Shown piece by piece: positions 1 through 8,401 of a DNA stretch of 64,000 nt (the stretch's first letter is position 1; every line of letters starts with the position of its first letter). The position numbers and the translations under genes are program-made. The stretch spans positions 62,001 to 126,000 of the forward strand of contig NZ_LAVA02000083.1 in the NCBI RefSeq assembly GCF_000974985.2, read 5' to 3'. The stretch is from Streptomyces mangrovisoli. GTDB lineage: Bacteria > Actinomycetota > Actinomycetes > Streptomycetales > Streptomycetaceae. The notes beneath the pieces were generated by a model, which was given only the letters and a program-made list of their open reading frames with translations, had not been told where the DNA came from and made no database searches.

Positions 1-946
1 TGTCGCAGATGGTCCGCATGGACCGGGTCGCCTCGGAGATCACCTCGTGGGTCGCGCGGGTCTCCTCCTCGGTGCGGGGGCGCGCCCGCCACCAGTCGAG
101 TTCCATGACGATGCGGGTCAGGGGGGTGCGCAGTTCGTGGGACAGCTCACCGGTCAGCTGCCGTTCGTGGCGCAGCACGGTGCGTACGCGGTCCAGCAGG
201 GCGTCCAGCGAGTCGCCCAGCCTTGCCAGCTCGGCCGGGTGGTCCGCCGAGCCCAGGCGCTCCGCGGAGGTCACGGCCCGCCGCTCGGTCGCCCGGTCGG
301 TCATGGCGCGTACCGGGCGCAGCGCCCGGCCGACCGCGAGACGCGTCAGCGCGTAGGTGCACACCAGCATGACCGCGTCCAGGATCAGCGAGCCCAGCAG
401 CAGTGTGCCGGCCGAGCTGCGGTAGGGGCCGAGGTCCAGGGCGGTGACCACGGTGGCGGTGCGGCTGCCGTGCACCGGCCGGGCGCACAGCCGGACCGGC
501 GGGCGGTGGCGGGTCGCGTCCAGTGTCGTGCAGGCGGAGCGACGCCGGGCGGCGAGCCGGAGCGCGGCCCGTGTCGACGCGCTGTGGGCGGTGGCGGACG
601 GGGGTTTCTCGATCAGCCGGGTTCCGGAGTAGACCCAGACGTTGCTGTCGAGGAGTCCGTCGTCGGGGGTCTCCAGGACCCGCACCCGCGTCCCGCGCAC
701 GTCGACGGCCGCGGCGGCGGCCGCCGCGCGGGTGCGCAGTTCGTCGTCCGCCTGATGGCGCAGGTGCTGGTCCATGACGAGGTTGAACACCAGGGTCAGC
801 ACCGTCATCAGCAGCGCGGCGCCGGTCACCGCGAGCAGCGAGAGCCGTCCGCGCAGGGTGCGCGGGGTCAGGCGGCGCAGGAGGGCCCTGGGGGTGGCAC
901 GGCTCGACGGGGCCCGGGAGGTCGTGCGGTGCGGGAGGGTGCTCAT
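1..946 (-). CDS. Two-component sensor histidine kinase (3' end outside window)
   Basis: Membrane sensor kinase that would autophosphorylate on His and pass phosphate to the regulator encoded just upstream. The 315 residues visible begin at ATG 946. They contain a basic N-terminus, a membrane helix (about 36-58), an extracytoplasmic sensor region (about 60-178), a second helix (about 180-205), a HAMP-like linker, and a HisKA dimerisation box ELSHELRTPL with the phospho-accepting His at about residue 270. The ATPase domain lies beyond the left edge of the window. The start overlaps the stop of the response regulator in an ATGA junction, so the two are translationally coupled. The family assignment is firm; the signal sensed is unknown. 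Confidence 0.93.
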   Translation of the reverse strand, partial: MSTLPHRTTSRAPSSRATPRALLRRLTPRTLRGRLSLLAVTGAALLMTVLTLVFNLVMDQHLRHQADDELRTRAAAAAAAVDVRGTRVRVLETPDDGLLDSNVWVYSGTRLIEKPPSATAHSASTRAALRLAARRRSACTTLDATRHRPPVRLCARPVHGSRTATVVTALDLGPYRSSAGTLLLGSLILDAVMLVCTYALTRLAVGRALRPVRAMTDRATERRAVTSAERLGSADHPAELARLGDSLDALLDRVRTVLRHERQLTGELSHELRTPLTRIVMELDWWRARPRTEEETRATHEVISEATRSMRTICD

Positions 947-1605
947 GAGAGCCGGTGCCCGACGCCGCGCGTCGTGCCGATGCCCTGGGTGCTGCCCGCC
1001 TCGCGCAGCTTGCGGCGCAGCCGGGTCACGTACTGGTCCAACGTGTTGTCACTGACCTGCGCCCCCTCGGGCCAGCCCGCCCGGACCAGGTCCTGGCGCG
1101 ACACGAGGGCGCCGTCCGCGGCGGCGAGCGTGGCCAGCAGCCGGAACTCGGTCGGGGACAGCGGGAGGCGGAGCCCGCGCACGGTCATGCCGTGCGTCAC
1201 CCCGTCCAGGACGAGGTCGCCGGCCGAGGCCCGGGGCCGCGGGACGGCCCGGCGCAGCGCGGCCTTGAGGCGGGCGGCCAGTTCGCTGAGGTGGAACGGT
1301 TTGGGCAGGTAGTCGTCGCCCCCGGCGGAGAACCCCGACAGCCGGTCGGTGAGCTGATGACGGGCGCTGAGAAAGATGACCGGCGCCCGGAACCCGCCCG
1401 CGCGCATGGCCTGGCACACGTCCCGGCCGTCCGCGTCCGGCAGCCCGATGTCGAGTACGGCGGCGGCGATGTCGCTGCCGGCCAGCCGCACGGCGGTGGC
1501 CCCGTCGGCGGCGGGCACGGGGGTGAACCCCTCCTCGGACAGGCCGCGGCGCAGCATGTCCCGCAGGGCGTGGTCGTCCTCAACGACCAGGATCTTCGGG
1601 TGCAT
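943..1605 (-). CDS. OmpR/PhoB-family response regulator
   Basis: DNA-binding response regulator of 220 residues. The N-terminal receiver domain has the acidic pair at E9-D11, the phospho-acceptor Asp52 in the AVLDIGLPDADG stretch, and the conserved Lys in YLPKPF. The C-terminal half is a winged helix with the typical LSPTEFRLL and DNTLDQYVTRLRRKL signatures. ATG 1605 is preferred over an upstream in-frame start at 1632 because GGAGG sits just before it and the receiver fold begins there. It overlaps the PAP2 gene upstream by 26 bases and the kinase gene downstream by 4. The regulator may act on the repeats upstream of dedA (inference). Confidence 0.93.
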   Translation of the reverse strand: MHPKILVVEDDHALRDMLRRGLSEEGFTPVPAADGATAVRLAGSDIAAAVLDIGLPDADGRDVCQAMRAGGFRAPVIFLSARHQLTDRLSGFSAGGDDYLPKPFHLSELAARLKAALRRAVPRPRASAGDLVLDGVTHGMTVRGLRLPLSPTEFRLLATLAAADGALVSRQDLVRAGWPEGAQVSDNTLDQYVTRLRRKLREAGSTQGIGTTRGVGHRLS

Positions 1606-2317
1606 GGTCCTCCGTTCGCACCTCGGCGGCACGGGCCGGGCCCGTGCCGGACGACGGGGGCGGCCACCGGGTCGCCGCCCCCAGGCACAGCGCCAGCCAG
1701 CCGGTGGCGAACAGCCAGCCGCCGAGGACGTCGGTGGACCAGTGCACGCCCAGGTAGACGCGGGTGAGCCCGATCGCCACGGCCCAGCAGGCGGCGAGGG
1801 CGCGCAGCGGGGTGGCCACGCGCGGCGAGCACAGGCTGAGCGCGGTGATCAGTACCCCCGCGGTCATGGCCGACGTGCTGGTGTGGCCGGAGGGGAAGGC
1901 GTAGCCGCCGGCGTCCGTCGCCCAGAACGTGTGCGGCGGGCGGGCCCGGTGGACGGCCTCCATCACGCCGTAGCGCAGGCTCTGGCCGACCGCGAGGAAG
2001 GCGACGCACAGGAGGGCGGCGCGTGCGCGCTCGCGCGGGGTGCGCCCGAGGGCCAGGCCGGCGAGCGCGACCAGGGTGTACGGGACGACGCCGCTGCCGG
2101 TCGCCGTGAGGGCGCGGGCCACCTTCACGGCCGTGTCGGACCGGTGGCCCACGGCCCAGGACAGGCAGGCGGAGTCCGGTCCGAACGGCGCGCCGCCGCG
2201 GCTGACGACCAGCGCGGTGAGCGCGCCGAAGAGGAGCCAGGCCGCGGCGCCCGCGTACAGCAGGCGTGCGTCGGTGCGGCTGCTTCCCGGGAGGCGGGGG
2301 AGACGGGGTCGATTCAT
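1580..2317 (-). CDS. PAP2-family membrane phosphatase
   Basis: Type 2 phosphatidic acid phosphatase-like integral membrane protein of 245 residues, expected to dephosphorylate a lipid phosphate at the outer membrane face. The three catalytic signatures are visible: an RYGVMEAVHRARP stretch (KxxxxxxRP-like), PSGHTS in the middle, and RVYLGVHWSTDV towards the C-terminus with the catalytic His. Several hydrophobic helices span the rest. It lies between dedA (34 bases upstream) and the response regulator (26-base overlap), so it belongs to the same leftward operon. Pairing with DedA suggests undecaprenyl-phosphate or phospholipid recycling, but the substrate cannot be read from sequence. Confidence 0.92.
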   Translation of the reverse strand: MNRPRLPRLPGSSRTDARLLYAGAAAWLLFGALTALVVSRGGAPFGPDSACLSWAVGHRSDTAVKVARALTATGSGVVPYTLVALAGLALGRTPRERARAALLCVAFLAVGQSLRYGVMEAVHRARPPHTFWATDAGGYAFPSGHTSTSAMTAGVLITALSLCSPRVATPLRALAACWAVAIGLTRVYLGVHWSTDVLGGWLFATGWLALCLGAATRWPPPSSGTGPARAAEVRTEDHAPEDPGR

Positions 2318-2351
2318 GAAGTGTGCGGCGGGGGATCGAAGGGGACCGGGG

Positions 2352-3020
2352 TCACGGACGTCCGCCGTTCGCCTTGGCGGCCCGGCGGCCGCGCAGCGCT
2401 TCGAGGAGGAGCGGGGTCAGCGAGACGGCCACGATCAGCGCGACCAGCGGCAGCAGGTAGTGGTCGACGTTCGGGACCGAGGAGCCCAGCGCGTATCCCG
2501 CGAGGATCAGTCCGACCGTCCAGGCCAGCCCGCCCACCGCCTGCCAGAGCGTGAACGTCCGCGCGGGCACGCCGAGCGCTCCGGCCATCGGGTTGAGGAC
2601 GGTGCGCACCACCGGGATGAACCGGGCCAGGACGATGGCCTTCGCGTGCCCGTACCGTCCCAGCAGTTCCTCGGCCCGCTTCATCCCCTCGTGCAGCCGC
2701 GGCGAGTTGCTGCGGGCCAGCAGGGTCCCGCCCGCCTTCCGCCCGATCAGGTAGCCGCACTGCGCCCCGGCCAGCGCGCCGACCGCCGCCAGCACCAGCA
2801 ACGGGCCCAGCGACAGCTTCACGGGCCGGTCCGCCGCCCCGGTGCACAGCAGCCCCGCCGTGAACAGCAGCGAGTCGCCGGGCAGGAAGAACCCGACCAG
2901 CAGCCCGGTCTCGGCGAACAGCACGGCGCACACGCCGAGCACGCCGAACGCGGCCAGCAGCGACTGGGCGTCGAGCACGTTCACGGCCAGCTGCGAGGCG
3001 AGGACCGGGGGAGTGGCCAT
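2352..3020 (-). CDS. DedA/VTT-family membrane protein
   Basis: DedA (SNARE-associated/VTT domain) membrane protein of 222 residues. Visible hallmarks are the re-entrant ETGLLVGFFLPGDSLLF segment near residues 37-53, the GYLIGRKAG turn, and the RFIPVVRTVLNPMAG motif with the conserved Arg and Pro. Hydrophobic helices follow to a basic C-terminus. DedA proteins act in membrane lipid homeostasis, and several act as undecaprenyl-phosphate flippases. It is first in an operon with a PAP2 phosphatase and a two-component system, which fits envelope-lipid control. Start ATG 3020. Confidence 0.93.
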   Translation of the reverse strand: MATPPVLASQLAVNVLDAQSLLAAFGVLGVCAVLFAETGLLVGFFLPGDSLLFTAGLLCTGAADRPVKLSLGPLLVLAAVGALAGAQCGYLIGRKAGGTLLARSNSPRLHEGMKRAEELLGRYGHAKAIVLARFIPVVRTVLNPMAGALGVPARTFTLWQAVGGLAWTVGLILAGYALGSSVPNVDHYLLPLVALIVAVSLTPLLLEALRGRRAAKANGGRP

Positions 3021-3092
3021 GAGACCGGGGCCTTTCCGTGGAGGACTCGAGGGATCGGAGACTGACGTACGGGTCCGAACGACTACGACGGA

Positions 3093-3121
3093 GTAGACGG
3101 TCTACGGAACTGTAGACGGTC
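3093..3121. promoter_or_regulatory. GTAGACGGTC repeats upstream of dedA operon
   Basis: GTAGACGGTC occurs at 3093-3102 and again at 3112-3121, a direct repeat 19 bases apart. The first copy extends to a perfect 13-base palindrome, GTAGAC-G-GTCTAC (3093-3105). It lies 73-101 bases upstream of the dedA start, in the divergent region shared with the rightward gene at 3259. It may be an operator for the operon's own OmpR-type regulator or for another repressor (inference). Confidence 0.4.
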
Positions 3122-3258
3122 GGCGCGGCGCGATCGTTCCCGACGTGCGGGCCGCGCACTGATCGACGCGGAGTTCCCCCAGGTGAGGGCCGCCTCTCCA
3201 CGCGTCAAAACAGGCGGCTAGCATCGCCGGAGACGTGCAGCCCGGAGGATCGAGAACC

Positions 3259-3978
3259 GTGACACCGCTGATCGAGGCCTACGACGGCGGCCCGCTGGTC
3301 GCCGGGGAGCCGCTGGTGGCCCGGCCGGGCTTCTGGTCGAACCATCTGCTGGGCTCGTGCTGCCGTCACGCGGAGGCCTCTCCCGAGTGGTTCGGCGACG
3401 ACGGAGCCGACGCCGACGCCCTGTCGGACGTGCTCATGGACCCCGAACGGTGGCCCGTGTTCCGGCTGCCGGTGACGGACGGGCACGCCGTCGTGGTCGT
3501 CTACCGCAATCTCGTCGGCGACCACGCACTCGACTTCCTGCTCACCGCCCCGCAGCTGAGCGGCGCGCACGCGAGTGTGCGGAGGATCGCCAGTTGCGGA
3601 GGGGATCTGGAGGGGTCCACCCTCACCTGGCGCGAACTGGTCCGGATGGCCGACGGCGGCCGTGCCGGTCATGGGGTCGACGACGGTCGTGACGGCTCCG
3701 GAGCCGACGGCGTCACGGACCCGGCCGTCCGGCTCCTGCTGCTGCTCCCGCTGCTCAGGGAGGGCGCCGTACCGGACGAGGCGGCGGACGTGCTCACCGC
3801 CGCCCTGGTCGCGGTCGGGGCCCCGCCGGAGACGGCCGCCGGCACGGCGGAACACCTCCTCGACGACGCGGCGAGCGGCCCATGGCACGACCCGGCGTGG
3901 CGCTCGCCGCTGAGCGGGGGCACGGCGGCGTCCGCCCCCGTACCCGGCGGAATCCTCGCGCGCCTGGGAATCGACTGA
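3259..3978 (+). CDS. Hypothetical protein
   Basis: I do not recognise this 239-residue protein. It is probably soluble and acidic, with no signal peptide or membrane helix apart from a short leucine-rich run (LLLLLPLL) near residue 165. It shows alternating charged and Gly/Ala segments and an acidic stretch (DDGADADAL) near residue 50. Coding character is strong. The GTG at 3259 is chosen because GGAGG lies about 10 bases upstream. Another GTG at 3235 would add 8 residues. It is divergent from dedA, and its stop is 22 bases from the stop of the convergent GlxA-type regulator. Confidence 0.75.
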   Translation: MTPLIEAYDGGPLVAGEPLVARPGFWSNHLLGSCCRHAEASPEWFGDDGADADALSDVLMDPERWPVFRLPVTDGHAVVVVYRNLVGDHALDFLLTAPQLSGAHASVRRIASCGGDLEGSTLTWRELVRMADGGRAGHGVDDGRDGSGADGVTDPAVRLLLLLPLLREGAVPDEAADVLTAALVAVGAPPETAAGTAEHLLDDAASGPWHDPAWRSPLSGGTAASAPVPGGILARLGID

Positions 3979-4000
3979 GGTCCCCCGGCGGCAGGCCCTC

Positions 4001-5011
4001 CTACCCGGCCCCGTTCGCGCGGAAGGCGCGCCGGTAGGCCGCGGGCGTGGTCCGCAGGGCCTCGTGGAAGCGGCGGCGCAGGTTGACGGCCGAGGAGAGG
4101 CCGACCCGGCGCGCGATGGTCTCCACCGGCAGGTCGGTCTCCTCCAGCAGCGCCCGGGTCGCGGCGATCCGCCGGTCCAGCAGCCAGCGCCCGGGGCTGA
4201 CGCCCAGCTGCCGGGTGAAGCGCCGGGTCAGCGTACGGGCCGAGACCTGCGAGCGGAGCGCCATGTCGGCGACGCTGACCGGCTGTTCCAGTCGCTCGGA
4301 CAGCCAGTCGAGCAGCGGGGCGAGCGAGTCGGCGACCGGTCCGGAGGCGGGCGGTTCGGCGTACTGCAGCTGGCAGCCCTCGCGGTGCGGCGGCATCACC
4401 AGCTGCCGGGCGATCCGCATCGCGTACGCGGCCCCCTGGTCGGCGCTCACCAGGTGCAGGCACAGGTCCACGCCGGCCGCCGCTCCCGCGCTGGTGGCGA
4501 CGTCGCCATGGTCGACGTAGAGCACCGCCGGATCGACCCGCACCCGCGGGAACCGGTCGGCCAGTTCGGCGGCGCGGGCCCAGTGGGTGGCCGCCCGCCG
4601 GTCGTCCTGCAGTCCGGCGGCGGCGAGCACGAAGGCCCCCGAGCAGAGGCCGGCGATCCGCGCACCGCGCCCGTGCGCCCGCCGTACCGCCACGACCACC
4701 GACTCCGGCACCTCCGCGTCGCCCGGCCGCCCCCAGCCCGGGATCACCACGGTGTCGGCGCGCTCCAGCGCCTCCAGGCCCGCGGCGACCAGCAGGTCGT
4801 AGCCGGCCTGGGTGCGGACCGGGCCCGGGAGTTCCGTGGCGACCTCGAACGTGTACCGGGCGGGGATCTCCGGGCCGTGCTCGCCGAACATCTCGCTCGC
4901 GCAGGCCAACGCGAAGGTCGCCTGCGGGGGTTGGACCAGGGCGACGACCCGGTGGGGTGCCGGCGGCTTCGGTGGCGGGCCATGCCTCATGGCGCGAAAG
5001 TACCCGAACAT
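4001..5011 (-). CDS. GlxA-family AraC-type transcriptional regulator
   Basis: Regulator of 336 residues with an N-terminal DJ-1/PfpI (class I glutamine amidotransferase-like) domain, including the nucleophile-elbow-like GLCSGAFVLAAAG, and a C-terminal AraC helix-turn-helix pair (ADMALRSQVSARTLTRRF and ARRVGLSSAVNLRRRF). Such proteins sense small molecules and usually control an adjacent gene. A second in-frame ATG at 4990 would remove seven residues and is equally plausible. It is divergent from the MFS gene at 5063, and the 51-base gap contains an inverted repeat at 5038-5053. The likely role is control of the MFS-SDR pair. Confidence 0.9.
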   Translation of the reverse strand: MFGYFRAMRHGPPPKPPAPHRVVALVQPPQATFALACASEMFGEHGPEIPARYTFEVATELPGPVRTQAGYDLLVAAGLEALERADTVVIPGWGRPGDAEVPESVVVAVRRAHGRGARIAGLCSGAFVLAAAGLQDDRRAATHWARAAELADRFPRVRVDPAVLYVDHGDVATSAGAAAGVDLCLHLVSADQGAAYAMRIARQLVMPPHREGCQLQYAEPPASGPVADSLAPLLDWLSERLEQPVSVADMALRSQVSARTLTRRFTRQLGVSPGRWLLDRRIAATRALLEETDLPVETIARRVGLSSAVNLRRRFHEALRTTPAAYRRAFRANGAG

Positions 5012-5037
5012 GTCGTTCGGGACACTGGGATCGGCGG

Positions 5038-5053
5038 ATTGGTCCAGTCCAAT
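5038..5053. promoter_or_regulatory. Inverted repeat in GlxA/MFS divergent promoter
   Basis: ATTGG-N6-CCAAT, with perfect 5-base arms at 5038-5042 and 5049-5053, ends 9 bases before the MFS start codon and lies 27 bases upstream of the regulator start. A second candidate, TGTC-N6-GACA (5011-5024), sits at the regulator's own start. The position fits an operator controlling both divergent genes. Identity of the binding protein is inferred. Confidence 0.45.
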
Positions 5054-5062
5054 ATGTGATGC

Positions 5063-6457
5063 GTGACCACCGCGCAGACACCGAAGCCGAGACGGAAGCA
5101 GAAGTCGAAGCCGAACCGAGTGCCGAAGCCGAACCGAGTGCCGAAGCGGACGACCGGCGCGACTCCTCGATCACCCACCGGACGGCCCCCGTTGTGGGAC
5201 CAGCCCTTCACCCTCTACTTCGCCGCCCGCGCCGTCTCGCTCGTCGGTGACGCGATGATGCCCGTGGCCGCCGCGCTCGCCGTCGGCGCGGTGTACGGCA
5301 TCTCCGGCGTCGGCTACGTCCTCGGCGTCTGGACCGGCACGTTCGTGCTCCTGGTGCTGTTCGGCGGGGTGTTCGCGGACCGGCTCGGCGCGCGCCGGAT
5401 GATGGTGGGCGCGGACCTGGTCCGGGTGCTCACCCAAGGGGCCCTGGCGGCCGCGTTCTTCGCCGGTACGCCGCCGTTCTGGCTGCTGGTGATGATGGCG
5501 GGCCTGGCCGGTTCGGCCACCGCGATGTTCCAGCCCGGCGTGAACGGCATGGTCCCGCTGGTCACCCGAGAGCCCCAACGGGCCAACGCCACACTGAAGG
5601 TGGCCGACGCGCTCGCCCAACTCCTCGGCCCCGCCCTGGCCGGAGCGCTGATCGCGCTGACCGGCGCGGGCACCGTCTACGCCATCGACGCCGCCACCTT
5701 CCTGCTCAGCGCCCTGTGCCTGGCCCTGATCCGGATCGTCCCGCACCCCGCCGACTCCGTTGTCCGTCAGGGAAGTTCACTCCGCGACGAGCTCCGTCAG
5801 GGGTGGCGGGAGTTCCGCGCCCGCACCTGGATGTGGGCGGTCATCCTGATCTGGGTCGGTTACGGCATCCTGCTCTTCGGCCCGCTGGTACCGCTCAGTT
5901 CGGCGCTCATCAGCGCCCGGCTCGGCGCCGACGCGTACGGTCTCGCGGTCTCCTTCCTCGGGGTCGGCACCGTGCTGGGCGGGCTGCTGGCGCTGCGGCT
6001 GCGCCCGGCCCGGCCGCTGGCCGCCGGAGCGGTGGCCATGGTGCTGTACTCCGTGCTGCCGCTGTGCGTGGCGGTCGGCTCCGGCCTGCCGGTGCTGCTG
6101 GCGGGTTACGCCCTCGGCGGGGCGGCCTGGGCGTTCTGGTCGGTGATGTGGGCGACCAGTGTGCAGACCCACACCCCGTCCGCCGTACTCAACCGCGTCA
6201 CCGCGTACGAGCAGGCCGGCTCGGTGTCCGGCATGGCCCTCGGCCAGATACTGGCGGGGCCGGCCGCCGCGCTGGCCGCCCCGGGACGCCTGCTGCTGGT
6301 CTCGGCGGCCGCCTGCCTCGCGGGCTGCGTGGCCCTGTTCGCGACCCCGGCGATCCGCACCCTGCCCCGGGCCGCCGCCCCCGCCGAACGCGACGTCCGA
6401 TGCACGCCAGCGGTCGTGGCGCGGGGCGGCAATGCTCGATCCCATGAACCGACTTGA
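5063..6457 (+). CDS. MFS efflux transporter
   Basis: Major facilitator superfamily permease of 464 residues, probably with 12 transmembrane helices. It resembles the drug-exporter-like group (MFS_3/enterobactin-exporter-like) from FAARAVSLVGDAMMPVAAAL through FADRLGARRMM. The first 45 residues are Lys/Arg/Pro-rich with an internal repeat, KPNRVPKPNRVPK. The function is presumably export of a toxic or signalling compound. It starts at GTG 5063 next to an inverted repeat and is divergent from the GlxA-type regulator. Its end overlaps the following SDR gene by 14 bases, so the two form an operon. Confidence 0.88.
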   Translation: MTTAQTPKPRRKQKSKPNRVPKPNRVPKRTTGATPRSPTGRPPLWDQPFTLYFAARAVSLVGDAMMPVAAALAVGAVYGISGVGYVLGVWTGTFVLLVLFGGVFADRLGARRMMVGADLVRVLTQGALAAAFFAGTPPFWLLVMMAGLAGSATAMFQPGVNGMVPLVTREPQRANATLKVADALAQLLGPALAGALIALTGAGTVYAIDAATFLLSALCLALIRIVPHPADSVVRQGSSLRDELRQGWREFRARTWMWAVILIWVGYGILLFGPLVPLSSALISARLGADAYGLAVSFLGVGTVLGGLLALRLRPARPLAAGAVAMVLYSVLPLCVAVGSGLPVLLAGYALGGAAWAFWSVMWATSVQTHTPSAVLNRVTAYEQAGSVSGMALGQILAGPAAALAAPGRLLLVSAAACLAGCVALFATPAIRTLPRAAAPAERDVRCTPAVVARGGNARSHEPT

Positions 6458-7184
6458 AGGAAACGTGGCCCTGATCACGGGCGGCAGCCGGGGTATCGGG
6501 GCCGCCGTGGCGGAGCGGCTGGCGGAGGAGGGCGCGGACGTCGTCCTGACCTATGAGCACGGGGCCGAGCGGGCCGGCGCGGTGGTCGAGCGGATCGAGG
6601 CCCGCGGGCGCCGGGCGCTCGCCGTCCGGGCCGACAGCGCGGTCCCGGCGGAAGTGACCGCCGCGGTGGACGAGGCCGCCGCGAGGTTCGGCAGGCTCGA
6701 CATCCTGGTCAACAACGCGGGCGTCTTCCTCGTCGGCCCGCTCGAGGAACTGGGCCCGGCAGAGATCGACCGCACCCTCGCGGTCAACGTCCGGGCGCCG
6801 TTCGCGGCCTCCCGGGCGGCGGTGCGGCACATGGAGCGGGGCGGCCGGATCATCAGCATCGGCTCCAACATGGCGGGGCGCGCGGTCTTCCCGGGCATGG
6901 CCCTGTACGCGATGAGCAAGACGGCCCTGGTAGGGATGACGAAGGGGCTGGCCCGGGAGCTCGGCCCGCGGGGGGTCACCGTCAATCTGGTGCACCCCGG
7001 GCCCACCGACACGGACGCCAACCCCGCCGACGGGCCGAACGCCGAGACGATCGCCGGCCTCACCGCGGTCGGCCGCTACGCGCGGGCGGCCGAGATCGCC
7101 GCCACCGTCGCCCATCTGGCGAGCGCGGACGGCGCGTACATCACGGGAGCCGCGATCCACGTCGACGGCGGCTTCACGGCCTGA
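6444..7184 (+). CDS. SDR-family oxidoreductase (3-oxoacyl-ACP reductase-like)
   Basis: Classical short-chain dehydrogenase/reductase of 246 residues. It has the TGGSRGIG nucleotide-binding motif near residue 12, NNAG in the middle, a catalytic Ser in ISIGSNM, and the YAMSK Tyr/Lys pair. It ends with the usual HVDGGF segment. The cofactor is probably NADPH, judging by the basic residue pattern. ATG 6444 (MNRLEG) is preferred; ATG 6432 would add four residues. The gene begins inside the end of the MFS gene, so it is co-transcribed. Its last codons and stop are the first unit of the repeat array that follows. Confidence 0.92.
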   Translation: MNRLEGNVALITGGSRGIGAAVAERLAEEGADVVLTYEHGAERAGAVVERIEARGRRALAVRADSAVPAEVTAAVDEAAARFGRLDILVNNAGVFLVGPLEELGPAEIDRTLAVNVRAPFAASRAAVRHMERGGRIISIGSNMAGRAVFPGMALYAMSKTALVGMTKGLARELGPRGVTVNLVHPGPTDTDANPADGPNAETIAGLTAVGRYARAAEIAATVAHLASADGAYITGAAIHVDGGFTA

Positions 7185-7345
7185 CCCGGCGGTTCACGGC
7201 TTGACCCGGCGGCTGACGGCCTGACCTCGCGGCTCACGGCTTGACCCGGCGGCTGACGGCCTGACCTCGCGGCTCACGGCTTGACCCGGCGGCTGACGGC
7301 CTGACCTCGCGGCTCACGGCTTGACCTGGTGGCTCACGGTCCGAC
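7168..7345. repeat. Tandem repeat array, 40-bp unit built from 20-mers
   Basis: Three identical 40-base units occupy 7201-7240, 7241-7280 and 7281-7320. Each consists of two related 20-mers of the form GGCGGCTnACGGCyTGACC. Degenerate 20-mers flank them on both sides (7168-7200 and 7321-7345). The first unit is the last codons and stop of the SDR gene, so the array looks like expansion of that gene's 3' end. There are no unique spacers, so it is not CRISPR. Slipped-strand expansion is the likely origin. Confidence 0.9.
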
Positions 7346-7450
7346 CCGCCACCCTGGTCGGACCGTTGGCCGTCGTCCGCCCCGTGGCCCGGTCTCCCGC
7401 AACTCTCCCGGACCGCTCCGCTCTCCCTCAGGTCCCCTCGGCCGCTCTCC

Positions 7451-8401
7451 TCACAGATCCACGCCGATCCCCCACCCCCGCGCACGGGCGACGTCGTGGG
7501 CCACGCGGGCCGCCGCGACGTCGAGCGCCGCGTGGCCGGTGGACTTGAACAGCGTGAGCCCGGCGCCGTCGCGGCCCGGGTGGTCGCCCGCGAGGACGGA
7601 GCCCAGGAGGGTGACCGTACGGTCGGGGGCGAGGCCCTGGAGTTCGTGGGCGCCGGCCGGGGGAGGGGCGGCGGCCGCGCCGGGCCACTCGGCGAAGAGC
7701 GCGGCGTCGCGCACCGTGGCGGCGTCGAGTTCGGGGCCGTGGGAGCCGCCGACCGAGGACACGTGGGTGCCGGGTGACAGCCACTCCCGGCGGACCACGG
7801 GTGCGGTCGCGCCGGTCGTGCAGAACACCACGTCGGCCCCGCGCACCGCGTCCTCGATGCCGGCGGCCGCCCGCGCGCCGGGGTGCAGCGCGGCGGCCTC
7901 GGCGGCCCGCAGCGGGTCGCGGCCCCCGACGGCCACCTCCGCGTCCGGCCGTACGACCGCGAGGAGTGCCAGTTGGGCACGGGCCTGTGCCCCCGTGCCG
8001 ACCACGGCCACCCGGCCGAGGCCGGGGTCCGCGGCCAGCGCCAGCGCGCTGTGGGTGGCGGACGCGGCCGTACGGATCTCGGTGAGCGACTCGGCGTCCA
8101 TCATCGCGAGCGCCCGCCCGTCGCGTTCGTCGAAGAGCGCCACCAGCCCCCGGTGGAAGCTGCGTCCCGGGCGCCTCGGGTCGCCGGTGACGGTCACCAG
8201 TTTCGCGGCCAGGCCGACGCCGGGCACGTAGCCCGGCATGGCCCCGAGCAGCCCGGCGGGCGTGAACGCGGCGATCCGCGCGGGCACCGAGACCTCGTCG
8301 CGCGCCACCGCGATCAGCGCGCGCCCGACGGCCTCCAGTACGGCGGCCGGTTCCAGCGCCGCCGCGGTCCGTGCGCGGTCCAGGACGAGTACGCCGTTCA
8401 C
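7451..8401 (-). CDS. Ornithine cyclodeaminase/mu-crystallin family protein
   Basis: NAD(P)-dependent enzyme of 316 residues in the ornithine cyclodeaminase/mu-crystallin family. The Rossmann motif VAVVGTGAQARAQ lies near residue 130. Family features include the substrate-region Lys in GLAAKLVTV, the ESLTEIRTAA segment, and GSVLAGDHPGR near the end. The family includes ornithine/lysine cyclodeaminases, ketimine reductases, and alanine or opine-type dehydrogenases, so the substrate is not determined. It starts at GTG 8401, overlapping the IclR stop as GTGA, so it is co-translated behind the regulator. It is transcribed away from the amidohydrolase pair. Confidence 0.88.
   Translation of the reverse strand: MNGVLVLDRARTAAALEPAAVLEAVGRALIAVARDEVSVPARIAAFTPAGLLGAMPGYVPGVGLAAKLVTVTGDPRRPGRSFHRGLVALFDERDGRALAMMDAESLTEIRTAASATHSALALAADPGLGRVAVVGTGAQARAQLALLAVVRPDAEVAVGGRDPLRAAEAAALHPGARAAAGIEDAVRGADVVFCTTGATAPVVRREWLSPGTHVSSVGGSHGPELDAATVRDAALFAEWPGAAAAPPPAGAHELQGLAPDRTVTLLGSVLAGDHPGRDGAGLTLFKSTGHAALDVAAARVAHDVARARGWGIGVDL

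Noticed and set aside
7201..7320. CRISPR-like regular repeats
   Set aside because: Units are contiguous without unique spacers and no cas genes are nearby; it is a tandem repeat.
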